Assembly: GCF_018598585.1 (NCBI RefSeq)
Contig: NZ_JAHESD010000025.1
Location: 1 to 64,000 of the forward strand
Reading direction: 5' to 3'
Source: Chryseosolibacter indicum
GTDB taxonomy: Bacteria > Bacteroidota > Bacteroidia > Cytophagales > Cyclobacteriaceae
DNA length: 64,000 nt
The notes below the pieces were generated by a model. The model had not been told where the DNA came from, ran no database searches, and saw only the letters and a program-made list of their open reading frames with translations. Made by a program: the position numbers and the translations under genes. Positions 43,042 to 53,874 of this stretch are shown in pieces. Position 1 is the first letter of the stretch; the number at the start of each line of letters is the position of its first letter.

Positions 43042-43220
43042 AAATGCCTTCGTTACATGCGTTATTATAGCACAAAAGTGTAGGCAACGGGATCAGTATA
43101 AAATGATAAAAAATAAGAAAGAGACTTGATCTATATCAAGAGTTTACGCTTTAGAGTAAACATCAAACTTTAAAGCAGCGTTTGTCTGTGGCTTAAACGC
43201 AAATAATATGTTGCATAAAA

Positions 43221-44003
43221 TTACTTGTTCTGCATTGCTAAAACCGCTCCTGCAGCAATAATGGAGAGCGAATCTACCTGTACGAGGCGTTTGAGTAGTT
43301 TTCTTAAATATGCACTGCTCATCGGCCCCCATCCCTCCTTATCAAGACCATGGGTATTTAATACAAGCCATCCACCTTCTGTTTTTAGAAAATTATTTAC
43401 CTGTTCTTCAACCCAGTGATCAATATTTTCAGGGCCTTTTGATTTACATCCTATACGCATTCCACCCCCCTTTTTAGGAATTGGATTGACCGCTCGCTCG
43501 CCATTCGTACGCACTGCTTTTACCTTTGACAAAGCATACGCGTCGAGCTCAGGTGTAGAAGCGTTAAACGCGAAATTATAAACGGATTCAGTACTCTTGA
43601 ATCCTTCAAGATGTTGTTCAAAATAATCGAGGCACTTATCAATAAGTAAAGTTGCCTCCGTATAAGGTATTTTGGCTAGATTAACGTGATCCCAGCTGTG
43701 AGGCATGATTTCATGACCTCGCTCCTGCAATCTGTTCCAATCATCAAAATTACCCAACAACTCCGGCCGTATCCATTGATCGGGAGCTTTAAAGGAGGAT
43801 AAGTGGCCAGAAGCTATTACATTCAGGCAAGCCTTTAGTCCAAATTCTTCAAATATATCTGCCGTCTTGTAAAATGATCTCTTAAAACCATCATCAAAGC
43901 TCAGCGTTACCAAATGCGTTTTTCCTTTTGGAAAAGCATAAGGCACACCACAAAGAGTGAGTGCCCCTACCGATGCGGTTTTAATAAATGACCTGCGATG
44001 CAT
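43221..44003 (-). CDS. Polysaccharide deacetylase-family protein with twin-arginine-like signal
   Basis: A 260-residue NodB-fold deacetylase. The N-terminus MHRRSFIKTASVGALTLCG fits a Tat signal (RRSFIK). The catalytic motif 1 is LSFDDGFKRS and motif 2 is HSWDHVNL. The later motifs are weaker than in chitin deacetylases. A role in removing acetyl groups from a surface or environmental glycan is likely; the exact substrate is unknown. It begins 23 bases after the crp-type gene and probably shares its transcript, although a methionine five codons upstream (44018) is an alternative start. Confidence 0.88.
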   Translation of the reverse strand: MHRRSFIKTASVGALTLCGVPYAFPKGKTHLVTLSFDDGFKRSFYKTADIFEEFGLKACLNVIASGHLSSFKAPDQWIRPELLGNFDDWNRLQERGHEIMPHSWDHVNLAKIPYTEATLLIDKCLDYFEQHLEGFKSTESVYNFAFNASTPELDAYALSKVKAVRTNGERAVNPIPKKGGGMRIGCKSKGPENIDHWVEEQVNNFLKTEGGWLVLNTHGLDKEGWGPMSSAYLRKLLKRLVQVDSLSIIAAGAVLAMQNK

Positions 44004-44026
44004 AGACTTTTTTAGCAAAGTATTAA

Positions 44027-44611
44027 TTATTTTGAAAGTGCCTGTTTTCTAACGCGACTTAATGTTTCAGGGGTAATACCGAGATAAGAGGCAATCATGT
44101 TTTGCGGAAAGCGTTGCAGAAATTCAGGATAAGTTTTCATCAGATGTGTAAACTTCTCTTCTGCAGAAAACGAAAGCGTTGCCTGAATCCTGTTTTGTGA
44201 ACTGATGAAATATCGCAGATCCAGTTCATGCAATGTTTTTATAAACAAAGGAGACACTGCTCTTAATTTCGTTAGCTGCTCGTTGGTAGTAACTAACAAG
44301 TCACAATCTTCAACCGCATCAATATTATAGGGAGATGGCGTGGCCATCGCAAAGCTTTCCCTGTCACTCATCCACCAGTTTTCTATACCAAGCCTCACAA
44401 TATGCTCTACACCCTTACTATCAATTGTATACTGGCGCATTGCACCTTTCACAATAAAAGCACTGGTTTGGCAAACACTATTTTCATGCAAAATGAACTG
44501 CCTCTTCTTAACTGTTCGCGGAGTAAACGCTTCGTAATAATGCTCAAACTCCTCATCAGAAATAATAGAGGATGTATAATTGTTAATGTATTTCCTCAGC
44601 GCATCATACAT
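44027..44611 (-). CDS. Crp/Fnr-family transcriptional regulator
   Basis: A 194-residue regulator with an N-terminal cyclic-nucleotide-binding fold (KKRQFILHENSVCQTSAFIV, KGAMRQYTIDSKGVEHIVRLG in pieces). A short C-terminal HTH follows (FPQNMIASYLGITPETLSRVRKQ). It belongs to the Bacteroidota group that often lacks the residues for cAMP binding, so the effector is uncertain. It heads the deacetylase unit. A ferredoxin-cyclase gene lies nearby; a link through cAMP is possible but unproven. Confidence 0.93.
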   Translation of the reverse strand: MYDALRKYINNYTSSIISDEEFEHYYEAFTPRTVKKRQFILHENSVCQTSAFIVKGAMRQYTIDSKGVEHIVRLGIENWWMSDRESFAMATPSPYNIDAVEDCDLLVTTNEQLTKLRAVSPLFIKTLHELDLRYFISSQNRIQATLSFSAEEKFTHLMKTYPEFLQRFPQNMIASYLGITPETLSRVRKQALSK

Positions 44612-45176
44612 GATTCACAAACCTGTTTAGTAATTGATTACCCCTCGTATACCTGAACACTGCTTACTTGCAAAAGGGGCTCGCCCAAATATAGTGATTT
44701 TGCTTATCTCACTTCAACGGTGTGTGTTCGTGCATTTACTTGCAAATGGATACAATATGAGGAAGTCTGTTCACTGCATATCGGTTAGTTATATAAATAA
44801 AAAGTAAGGGTTAACAAGATTACTTCCCTTGCTAAAAATTTCAGAGTCGTGCGAAACGCCACTCCGATTGCAAATCCTTGTTGCCTAATGTATACTAACG
44901 AACTAAAAGCGTCTCCATTTGAAGGCAAAAGCCCATAGGAAAAGAATTTAATTAGTTTGGGCAAATCCCTTCGCTTCCATCACGCAGTTTCAACCCTCAC
45001 TCCGGGTCGGGCTATTCGCTATACTCCTCGTGCCTACGCTCATGCCTAACCCCAACTGCGGGGTGCCGCTACTATCCCTTTTGCAAAAAAAGGCCCCATT
45101 TAAAAATTCCAGGATTTGATTCGTATAAAACCACTAGTCATTAAGTCATCGCCCTCAGACCTCCACAAACTCCAAT
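44612..45176. other. Intergenic region with a structured GC-rich element
   Basis: This 565-base region has no gene. The first 250 bases hold the promoter of the crp-type gene. The part from about 44960 to 45090 stands out by higher GC and repeat structure and is listed on its own. Confidence 0.55.
44960..45090. repeat. Putative non-coding dispersed repeat element
   Basis: A compact GC-richer segment in AT-rich DNA. It reads CGGGTCGGGCTATTCGC, then a variable middle, then CCCCAACTGCGGGG and GCCGCTACTATCCC. ACCCC and GGGGT pair around AACTGC, and CTCC/GGG pieces recur. I recall elements with the same skeleton (GGGTCGGGCTxTxCGCT, variable middle, GCCGCTxCTATCCC) between genes in many Bacteroidota genomes. 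It ends downstream of the convergent neighbour, 90 bases from the stop of the hypothetical gene. Its function and mobility are unknown. Confidence 0.5.
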
Positions 45177-45737
45177 TCAAAATCCTACCACCTTCCAATG
45201 TGTCTTATCAAACCTATCGTAACTAACAATCTCAGCCCTGCACCGTTCTGGATTTGGATTAACAACTGTAGCCTTATACTCCCAGTTAAAGCCTTTCTTT
45301 GTTGCCAATCCTGACTCAATCATATTTCCGGTGGCATCATAAATCGAAACCTCAACCTTCGTAATCTTCAAGCGCATTTTCGGTGTCATCAGAATTACAT
45401 CCCCTACCTTTCCCTTATAGGGTTTTATATCCACATCTTCAATTTCAGGCATCGTCATAAAATCTTTTACTACGGCCTGTTGAGCGGTTCTTAAACCATT
45501 GACTTCTGCTACAATGGTGTACCACTCGTTTTTCTCCGGTTCCCTTAATGTAACATCGGCATAAAAATGCGCTTCCGTGAACATGGCTCTCTTTTTAAGT
45601 TGCTCGGCGCTGGCAGGTGTTTTATTCTTCCCTTTCCTACTAAAAAAGGTCTTGTTGCCATACCTTTTAAAAACAAGGTCATCTCCAAATTTTCCGCTAA
45701 ATGAGCCCGTAATCTGATTGTCAATAATTTTTCCCAT
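45177..45737 (-). CDS. Bacteroidota-specific protein of unknown function, 186 aa
   Basis: A 186-residue protein of a family I recognise in Bacteroidota genomes but cannot name. The N-terminus reads GSFSGKFGDDLVFKRYGNKT and resembles short proteins opening with GxMGDLxFxKxxGKxxVR. The middle (ASAEQLKKRAMFTEAHFYAD) is helical and basic. The C-terminal part (PEIEDVDIKPYKGKVGD, LKITKVEVSIYDATGNMIESG) looks like a beta-sandwich. No signal peptide is seen. The gene stands alone between two long intergenic regions. A nucleic-acid or structural role is only a guess. Confidence 0.75.
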   Translation of the reverse strand: MGKIIDNQITGSFSGKFGDDLVFKRYGNKTFFSRKGKNKTPASAEQLKKRAMFTEAHFYADVTLREPEKNEWYTIVAEVNGLRTAQQAVVKDFMTMPEIEDVDIKPYKGKVGDVILMTPKMRLKITKVEVSIYDATGNMIESGLATKKGFNWEYKATVVNPNPERCRAEIVSYDRFDKTHWKVVGF

Positions 45738-46146
45738 AACTTTACATTTTTTATTGTTGTCACTTTTTTAATATCGTCAGAACAAAAATATGTTCGCACT
45801 CCGCATTCCATACACGGAGTAAAAAAATCGTTAATTATTTTATTCAGTGCGCCAGTAGACTGGGTACGGTGTGAAATCAGTATAGATTCTGTGGTATTTC
45901 ACTGATAATTCGCTGATTCTTCAATAAAAAGGCCTTTTTATGAAGGTTGATAGAACAATCGCAGAAGAATGGCACAAGGAAGACTGATGGGAAATGGGAG
46001 CCACAAGGGAGGCAGACTAAAGAATCAAGTAACTGGGCAGTCGGCGAAAAAGCAAGATTGCCAGTAAAAGGCTCTAATCGCTTCATACGCGCAACCTTAA
46101 TCTGTTCTAAAACCAGTAATGCATCACAAATTGCATGTGAGTTATA

Positions 46147-46160
46147 GATAATAATGATAA
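46147..46160. promoter_or_regulatory. PerR/Fur-like box upstream of katG
   Basis: On the minus strand, 46146-46160 reads TTATCATTATTATCT. It matches the PerR consensus TTATAATNATTATAA at 11 of the 14 specified positions and also resembles Fur sites. It lies just upstream of the proposed -33 element of katG. AT-richness makes chance matches possible. Confidence 0.35.
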
Positions 46161-46178
46161 GATCATAAAGATAATCAA

Positions 46179-46210
46179 TTTGATTTATAATGGTATTAGC
46201 CCTATCCTTG
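46179..46210 (+). promoter_or_regulatory. Bacteroidota-type promoter of katG
   Basis: TTTG at 46179-46182, a 20-base spacer and TATCCTTG at 46203-46210 fit the primary sigma promoter of Bacteroidota (-33 TTTG, -7 TAnnTTTG) with one mismatch. The start codon follows 47 bases after. Confidence 0.45.
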
Positions 46211-46217
46211 TGGGTGA

Positions 46218-48497
<2,280 letters not shown>

Positions 48498-48519
48498 GAG
48501 TTCATAGTTTAATTATAGT

Positions 48520-48550
48520 AAAAGGTGGCCCGGCAACGGCCACCTTTTTT
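48520..48550 (+). terminator. Intrinsic terminator of katG
   Basis: The 10-base-pair stem AAAGGTGGCC (48521-48530) pairs with GGCCACCTTT (48538-48547) around a 7-base loop, followed by T to 48550. It lies 22 bases past the katG stop. Confidence 0.9.
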
Positions 48551-48663
48551 GTTTATCCTTCTACTTCTTTCGTCTGAAAGACATTCTTGTGAAGCTTTGC
48601 TTCATGCTAACTCAGAAAAAATTATTGGAGGAATGTTATAGATAAGGTGGTTGTGTTTTCAAC

Positions 48664-49653
48664 CTATTTGTTCTTTGATCTAATCACCTTTCCCTTATCG
48701 GTAATCATGATGCAATGGTATTCAGGGTACTTCTTTAACAAGACAAGTCCCGCCTTGCTGCCCAACACCATCAGTGAGGTACTGAAACCATTAGCCATTT
48801 CAGCGCTTGGGCCAAATACCGTTACACTGGCAAGACCGGTAGCAGGATATCCTGTTGAAGGATTGATAATATGCGAGTAGCGCTTGCCGTTGAACACGAC
48901 AAATTTTTCATAATTACCAGAAGTTGTAACGGCGCCTTCATGAAGTGTTACTACATCGAGAAGTTTATTCTTTTTGAACGGATTGGTAATCCCTATCTTC
49001 CATGGCTCGCCATTTGGTTGTTTTCCCCAGGCGCTCATATCTCCTGATCCGTTCACAATACCTGCCTTAACTCCTTTTGCGAGCATCATCTCTCTACATC
49101 TGTCGGCAGCATAACCTTCACCCAGTGCACCGAAGCCAATCTTCATTCCTTCTAATTTTAAGAAGATGGTAGATGATACGCCATCCAGGATAATGTTTTT
49201 GTATCCCACTTTCTCTACTGATTTCTTAATAGCCTCCGCTGATGGCATCTCCTTCATAGAGCCGTCAAACTTCCAGATCCTGTCCATGGCAGCAAAGCTG
49301 ATGTCAAAAGCACCGTTTGTAATCTGAGAAAACTGGAGCGCCCTTCTTGTAAGCTCAAAAACCTCCCGATCAACTTTTACAGGGTGAATACCCGCGTTTC
49401 TGTTAACTTCGGATATCTGTGTTTCAGGTTTCCAATCTGAGATAAGATTTTCGATCCGTACAATCTCTGCAATAACCGTATCAATATACTTCTCTGAAGT
49501 GAGAGAATCTTCAGCTACAATTGTAATATCAAACCTCCCCCCCATCAATAACGTAGTTCTCTTTCGCAGTACTTGCGCATTGCCCATTAAGCATTGCAAT
49601 AACAACACTACTGCGATTAACATCTTCAGTCCAACAACAAATACTCGTATCAT
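48664..49653 (-). CDS. apbE: FAD:protein FMN transferase (ApbE)
   Basis: A 329-residue exported flavin transferase. It takes FMN from FAD and attaches it by a phosphoester bond to a threonine or serine of target proteins outside the cytoplasm. It has a signal sequence ending near GNAQ. FAD-contacting motifs are GFGALGEGYAADRCREMM, NGSGDMSAWG and YSHIINPSTGYPATG. The magnesium site near the C-terminus has N288 where aspartate is usual (MANGFSTSLMVLG), with T292 retained. The substitution may be a group variant. It is the last gene of a four-gene operon, 12 bases after the PepSY fusion. Its likely substrate is the DUF2271 protein in the same operon. Confidence 0.95.
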   Translation of the reverse strand: MIRVFVVGLKMLIAVVLLLQCLMGNAQVLRKRTTLLMGGRFDITIVAEDSLTSEKYIDTVIAEIVRIENLISDWKPETQISEVNRNAGIHPVKVDREVFELTRRALQFSQITNGAFDISFAAMDRIWKFDGSMKEMPSAEAIKKSVEKVGYKNIILDGVSSTIFLKLEGMKIGFGALGEGYAADRCREMMLAKGVKAGIVNGSGDMSAWGKQPNGEPWKIGITNPFKKNKLLDVVTLHEGAVTTSGNYEKFVVFNGKRYSHIINPSTGYPATGLASVTVFGPSAEMANGFSTSLMVLGSKAGLVLLKKYPEYHCIMITDKGKVIRSKNK

Positions 49654-49665
49654 TATAATTGTGGA

Positions 49666-51864
49666 TCAATAACAATCAGCAACTACTTGTCCGCTCGACT
49701 TATACGTTGCAATACCTGCTCCAAATCGCTTAATACATATTTGATCTAGGGTAGCCTCAACATCCTGCAGCATGGCAAGGGAACCACATATCATCACAAC
49801 CCCTCCTACAGCAAGAAGGTTAACAAAAAATTTAGCATCTCTTTTGATAAGGTCCATTACATAACAATGGTTTTCTTCCTGAGAAAAAGCGATGTTAAAG
49901 GTTTTGAGGTGCTGCTTCTGCATGTATTCATCAGCAAAACCTTCATAGCGTTGTATTAATTCTGTTCTTCTTCGAAAACCACAGTATAAATGGACTTCTG
50001 TTTTCTTTTTGTTCTGCTCAACCATTCCAAGAAAAGGTGCTATACCAGTACCGTTGGCAATCAAAGCTACAGCAGGAGCAGGCTGCGGGAAATGGAATCC
50101 TTTGTTATGAACAATCCGTGCGCTGATTACAGCTCCAGGATTTAAGTCATACAAATAACGAGAACCAGAGCCTGAAGGATGGAGCTTTACAGCAAGTTGA
50201 ATATTTCCCTTGCTCTTGCTGATGGAGTACAACCTTTCTTTACCATTATTGTCAGGATAAATCGCAAGCAGATCTCCTGAAGTAAACACAGTTTTTCTAT
50301 CAGGCTTTAATGTTAATAGAAACGTCTCATCATTACTGGCCACCATTGTTTTTTCCAGCACGTGCATTTTCCGTAGACCCTCAGGGACACCGTTATACAA
50401 CGCTGGCGCAGTGGTGAGTGAAAGTCCAGTTTTTTCATTCCACGCTTTTACCCATTGTGTAAACTGCAAAGGCGATTTATCGTCTACCGTATGCAATGTG
50501 ACGAGTGGTTCGGCCCATGGCTGACGTGCAAGCACTTCATCTACCGTTCTGGCGTAGCCACAAAAGTCAGGATATGCATGTGATCCAAACCCCACCACTG
50601 AAGTATAAACAGACTGGGTTTGCGTATTTTTCGATAAGAGTGACACGAGTTTATTCGCATTAGAAGGAGCATGTCCAAGTCCATGTGTAGAGGTGAACAC
50701 CACAAGATGCTTTGCCTTTGGAAAAACAGCATAGTTGTTAAGCTCGGCTAGGAAAGATGTTCTTTTATTAGCGAGAAGCTGTTGATGAATAGCATTGGCA
50801 AAACGCAACGTACTCCCGTTCTCGGAGCCAACGAGAAGAATAAATTCGCTTTCGTGTGGTTTGTGCTTATTCGTAATACGCGTTGCGATCCGCCGTACCG
50901 TCATGCTGAAACCCGAGTAAATAAAAAACAAAATATTTAAGGACGCAATTGCGAGAACAATAGCCCACACAATACTTGTGCGACCAGTATGGAGGTCGAG
51001 GCTCAGGGTTTCAAGGAGCGCTGTAAAAGGGTACTGAACGTTACTAAGAACGTTGCCCGTAAATTGGTCAATAACCATTTCACGGTCTTTCAGTTTCAGC
51101 ACGTAATATTCATCAGGATCATCAGAAAAAGGAAATTCAATCTTTCGAACTTCTGAAAGCATGGTATTGCTAAACACTGCAAAATCAGCAATGTTCTTTT
51201 CAGAAGGGCTATCAGACGCAACGGTTTCAACCTCGTGATTGATCTTTGGCTGAGGCAGCAGATTAAACCGCACGAGCGATAGATAAGTACCGCTAAGTGC
51301 AATGATAAAAATTGGAATAAGAGCTAACCTGCCTGTTACGACATGATAATACTGCGCAAAGTCGTCTTTGACAATTCGCGAAAAGAATCGCCGTATACCC
51401 TCCTGCCGTTGAATGATAAGCGCGATACCTGAGACTGAAATGAGCATAAGCAGGAAAGCATTCAGGCCAATAAAAAATCTGCCGGCCTCATGAAGGAAAA
51501 GCGAGCGGTGCAGAGCGGTAATCCATTGAATGAAGTCGCTCTTCTTTTCGGGCTTTCCCGATAAGGCTCCTGTACGCGGATTGATGTATGCTTCTACATC
51601 ATCACCATTTGCATCAACGCCCTGCAACACAATATGCTGATTGTGATCAACGCTTATCTCCGTGATTTCAGGATAAGCCTTACGCAACACGGTTAATGTT
51701 TCTGTAAGGCTTATGTTTTCAATGTTGTCCGCACGGTATGGCGACGCCCTCTCCCTAACTGCATCGACAGCCAGTATTACTCCCGTAACAGAAGCCAATG
51801 CCAGAAAAATAAAAGAGAACAATGCCAACGCGAGGTGGGCATATCGCCATACCGAAAGTGTCAT
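49666..51864 (-). CDS. PepSY-flavodoxin-FNR fusion, transmembrane electron carrier
   Basis: A 732-residue membrane flavoprotein. Residues 1-325 are a PepSY-associated membrane domain: helix 1 at about 8-32, a periplasmic PepSY segment, helices near 125-150, 185-205 and 295-320, with candidate haem-ligand histidines (HRSLFLHEAG, YYHVVTGR, DLHTGR). Residues 340-480 form a flavodoxin domain (LLVGSENGSTLRFANAI, VFTSTHGLGHAPSNA). Residues 510-732 form a ferredoxin-NADP reductase module with RLYSISKSKG for FAD, ANGTGIAPFLG for NADPH and CGSLAMLQDVEATL. It would carry electrons from cytoplasmic NADPH through FAD, FMN and membrane haem to the periplasm. It is spaced 11 bases after the DUF2271 gene. 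Confidence 0.93.
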   Translation of the reverse strand: MTLSVWRYAHLALALFSFIFLALASVTGVILAVDAVRERASPYRADNIENISLTETLTVLRKAYPEITEISVDHNQHIVLQGVDANGDDVEAYINPRTGALSGKPEKKSDFIQWITALHRSLFLHEAGRFFIGLNAFLLMLISVSGIALIIQRQEGIRRFFSRIVKDDFAQYYHVVTGRLALIPIFIIALSGTYLSLVRFNLLPQPKINHEVETVASDSPSEKNIADFAVFSNTMLSEVRKIEFPFSDDPDEYYVLKLKDREMVIDQFTGNVLSNVQYPFTALLETLSLDLHTGRTSIVWAIVLAIASLNILFFIYSGFSMTVRRIATRITNKHKPHESEFILLVGSENGSTLRFANAIHQQLLANKRTSFLAELNNYAVFPKAKHLVVFTSTHGLGHAPSNANKLVSLLSKNTQTQSVYTSVVGFGSHAYPDFCGYARTVDEVLARQPWAEPLVTLHTVDDKSPLQFTQWVKAWNEKTGLSLTTAPALYNGVPEGLRKMHVLEKTMVASNDETFLLTLKPDRKTVFTSGDLLAIYPDNNGKERLYSISKSKGNIQLAVKLHPSGSGSRYLYDLNPGAVISARIVHNKGFHFPQPAPAVALIANGTGIAPFLGMVEQNKKKTEVHLYCGFRRRTELIQRYEGFADEYMQKQHLKTFNIAFSQEENHCYVMDLIKRDAKFFVNLLAVGGVVMICGSLAMLQDVEATLDQICIKRFGAGIATYKSSGQVVADCY

Positions 51865-51875
51865 TTATGAAACTC

Positions 51876-52358
51876 CTATTCGCTCTTGCTGAGCTTTACG
51901 TACCTGATGTACCCTTTGCCTTCTGTTCTGGCAGCAAGCCCTTCGTCAGTCAATGCAATTTCGACATCATCTACATGATATTGCTGGTCCTCTACAGCAG
52001 TTTCGAAACGGAGTTTATATCCTTTATTGACCTTCGTGTTGTCGATCTCAAACGTAGTTACGCTGCGATCGCCACCTGTAACGGAAGCTCCTGTGATTGC
52101 ACTGATATCCGTAGGTCTTTTCGAATACACCTTATACCATTCTTTTAAACTGTTGTACCACTCTTTGTCATCACCCATCACATACAGCGTTTTTTCGTAT
52201 TCCCCTTTAGGATTAATGAGTGATACTACCACATAGGCGCCTTCGCCCATGTAGTTTGACATCTGTAGTAAACACTTGTACTTCGTTTTTTGGGCTGACG
52301 CGTGAAAGGAAAAACAGGTGATCACGCACACCAGGCACAATTTCATTAATAACTTCAT
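51876..52358 (-). CDS. DUF2271-family exported protein, putative flavinylation target
   Basis: A 160-residue protein with a signal peptide (cleavage near ASAQ). The body matches DUF2271: MSNYMGEGAYVVVSLINPKG, DDKEWYNSLKEWYKVY and a final beta-rich half. The stretch DISAITGASVTGGD contains TGASVT, which fits the [S/T]GA[S/T]x[S/T] site flavinylated by ApbE in NqrC-like proteins. The predicted flavin-bearing residue is T94 (S86 stands where the usual aspartate is). It would accept electrons from the PepSY fusion protein. It begins 4 bases after the ankyrin gene. Covalent flavin is inferred, not shown. Confidence 0.88.
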   Translation of the reverse strand: MKLLMKLCLVCVITCFSFHASAQKTKYKCLLQMSNYMGEGAYVVVSLINPKGEYEKTLYVMGDDKEWYNSLKEWYKVYSKRPTDISAITGASVTGGDRSVTTFEIDNTKVNKGYKLRFETAVEDQQYHVDDVEIALTDEGLAARTEGKGYIRYVKLSKSE

Positions 52359-52362
52359 GGTT

Positions 52363-53874
52363 CTATCTTAAAAACTCAACGGAAATGTTATTCTTCGTGA
52401 AAAACTCATTTTCTTTTGCCAGTGCATAAGCAGTCTCGTCAAACTCGGTAGTAATATCCTTTTGCGCTCCTATAGACAACAGATATTTTAGCATTGAATC
52501 GTCTTTGGAGATCATTGCTGCCTTATGCAAAGGCGTTACACCTTCTTTGTTCTTTGTGTTGACGTTGATATTCAGAGATGACAGCGCTTTTAATAATGCT
52601 ACATCATTTTTAGTTACAGCAACATGATACAGCGAATTGTTTCCCGCCTGAGGTGCGGAAAAGTCGAGCTTGTTATCCTGTAGTATTTTCAATTTCGCGC
52701 TAAAGTCGTCCGGCCCTTGTCCTGCAAAACCACCACGGGCATTCTGCGGCCTGTAAGATTGAACAAGATAGTACGCGAGTGTATTACCATCCTTGTCTTT
52801 AACATTTGCGTCAGCGCCCTTATTCAAAAGCAGGGATACCATATCAGCAGAACCTGATTTTACTGCCATTGTTAATGCAGACTCTCCTTTTGTATTTACT
52901 GTATTGATGTTTTTCACCTTAGGCAACAATGTTTCTACCGCAGCAACATCTCTTCCTGCTGCAGCATTCAGCAGCGCCGTATTTCCTTCTTTATCTGTTT
53001 TGGTTACATCAACCCCTTTATCTAAAAAGTATTTAATGATCTCAGACTGGTTAGGTTTGCGAGCGAGAATGTGAAGTACTGTTTCTCCTTCCTTGTTTGT
53101 AACTGTTGGTTTTACTTTTAATTCATCAATCAAATATTGATAAATTTCAAGCGTGTTTGCTGCCCGTCGCGTTCCCTGCGCGGCGAAGATGAGGGCGTTA
53201 TCTGTATATTTTACACCTTTTTGTTTCAGCGTTTTTAGAAACTGAACATTACCAGATCTTGCTGCATAATTAAAGGCAGTATTGCCGTTGGCATCGGTTT
53301 CGGTAAGCGACAGACCTTTTGAGATGAAGTAGTTGGTAAGCGTAAGATCTTTGTCATTAGGAATAGCCATCAGCAGCAGTGTTGCACCCTCTTTGTATTT
53401 TTTCTTAGGGTCGAGGCCCGCTTTAAAAAAGGATTCGTATACAGCAACGTTGCTTTGCCCGTTATTGGCCGCAAAAGCAATTGGCGTAAGACTGTGGCTA
53501 TCTTCCGCGTTTATATCAGAGCCTTTTGCCAGAAGATATTCTACTATCTCAACATTACCCTTGTTTGCGGCCCAATGGAGATAAATACGACTGTCGTGCG
53601 TCACCTTCTTAATACTGTTTCCCTCCTGGTCTAAAAGAAATTTAATTGTTGCGTTTGGTGCATCGTTATTGATGGCTATAACGGTAGGATCAAAAGACAT
53701 TTCATTAAACTGCGCAGGATTGTTTCCTTTTGCTATTTCTGCCTTAACAGTCTCTACCTCTGGTTTGGACTTCCAGAAGCCCTGATCGAGTAAAGTATTT
53801 TTTGACTGTGCTTTTGACATACCCCCTCCCAGTATGCAAAGCACCAGTAGAGATGTTTGGAATATTCGGATCAT
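52363..53874 (-). CDS. Exported ankyrin-repeat protein
   Basis: A 503-residue protein with a signal peptide (MIRIFQTSLLVLCILGGGMSK) and about twelve ankyrin repeats. Clear ones read YLHWAANKGNVEIVEYLLAK, TAFNYAARSGNVQFLKTLKQ, ALTMAVKSGSADMVSLLLNK and TPLHKAAMISKDDSMLKYLL. Ankyrin repeats bind other proteins. A periplasmic or outer-membrane place and a position just upstream of DUF2271 suggest a scaffold or partner for the flavoprotein. It is the first gene of the operon, so the promoter should lie in the gap from 53875. Confidence 0.9.
   Translation of the reverse strand: MIRIFQTSLLVLCILGGGMSKAQSKNTLLDQGFWKSKPEVETVKAEIAKGNNPAQFNEMSFDPTVIAINNDAPNATIKFLLDQEGNSIKKVTHDSRIYLHWAANKGNVEIVEYLLAKGSDINAEDSHSLTPIAFAANNGQSNVAVYESFFKAGLDPKKKYKEGATLLLMAIPNDKDLTLTNYFISKGLSLTETDANGNTAFNYAARSGNVQFLKTLKQKGVKYTDNALIFAAQGTRRAANTLEIYQYLIDELKVKPTVTNKEGETVLHILARKPNQSEIIKYFLDKGVDVTKTDKEGNTALLNAAAGRDVAAVETLLPKVKNINTVNTKGESALTMAVKSGSADMVSLLLNKGADANVKDKDGNTLAYYLVQSYRPQNARGGFAGQGPDDFSAKLKILQDNKLDFSAPQAGNNSLYHVAVTKNDVALLKALSSLNINVNTKNKEGVTPLHKAAMISKDDSMLKYLLSIGAQKDITTEFDETAYALAKENEFFTKNNISVEFLR

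Noticed and set aside
44960-45090. Integron attC site
   Set aside because: The segment has a GCCTAAC-like piece but no matching GTTAGGC partner, and there is no integrase or cassette array.
45947-46147. A 66-codon basic frame in the katG upstream region
   Set aside because: Composition is unlike real genes nearby, and the promoter signals of katG begin at its end.
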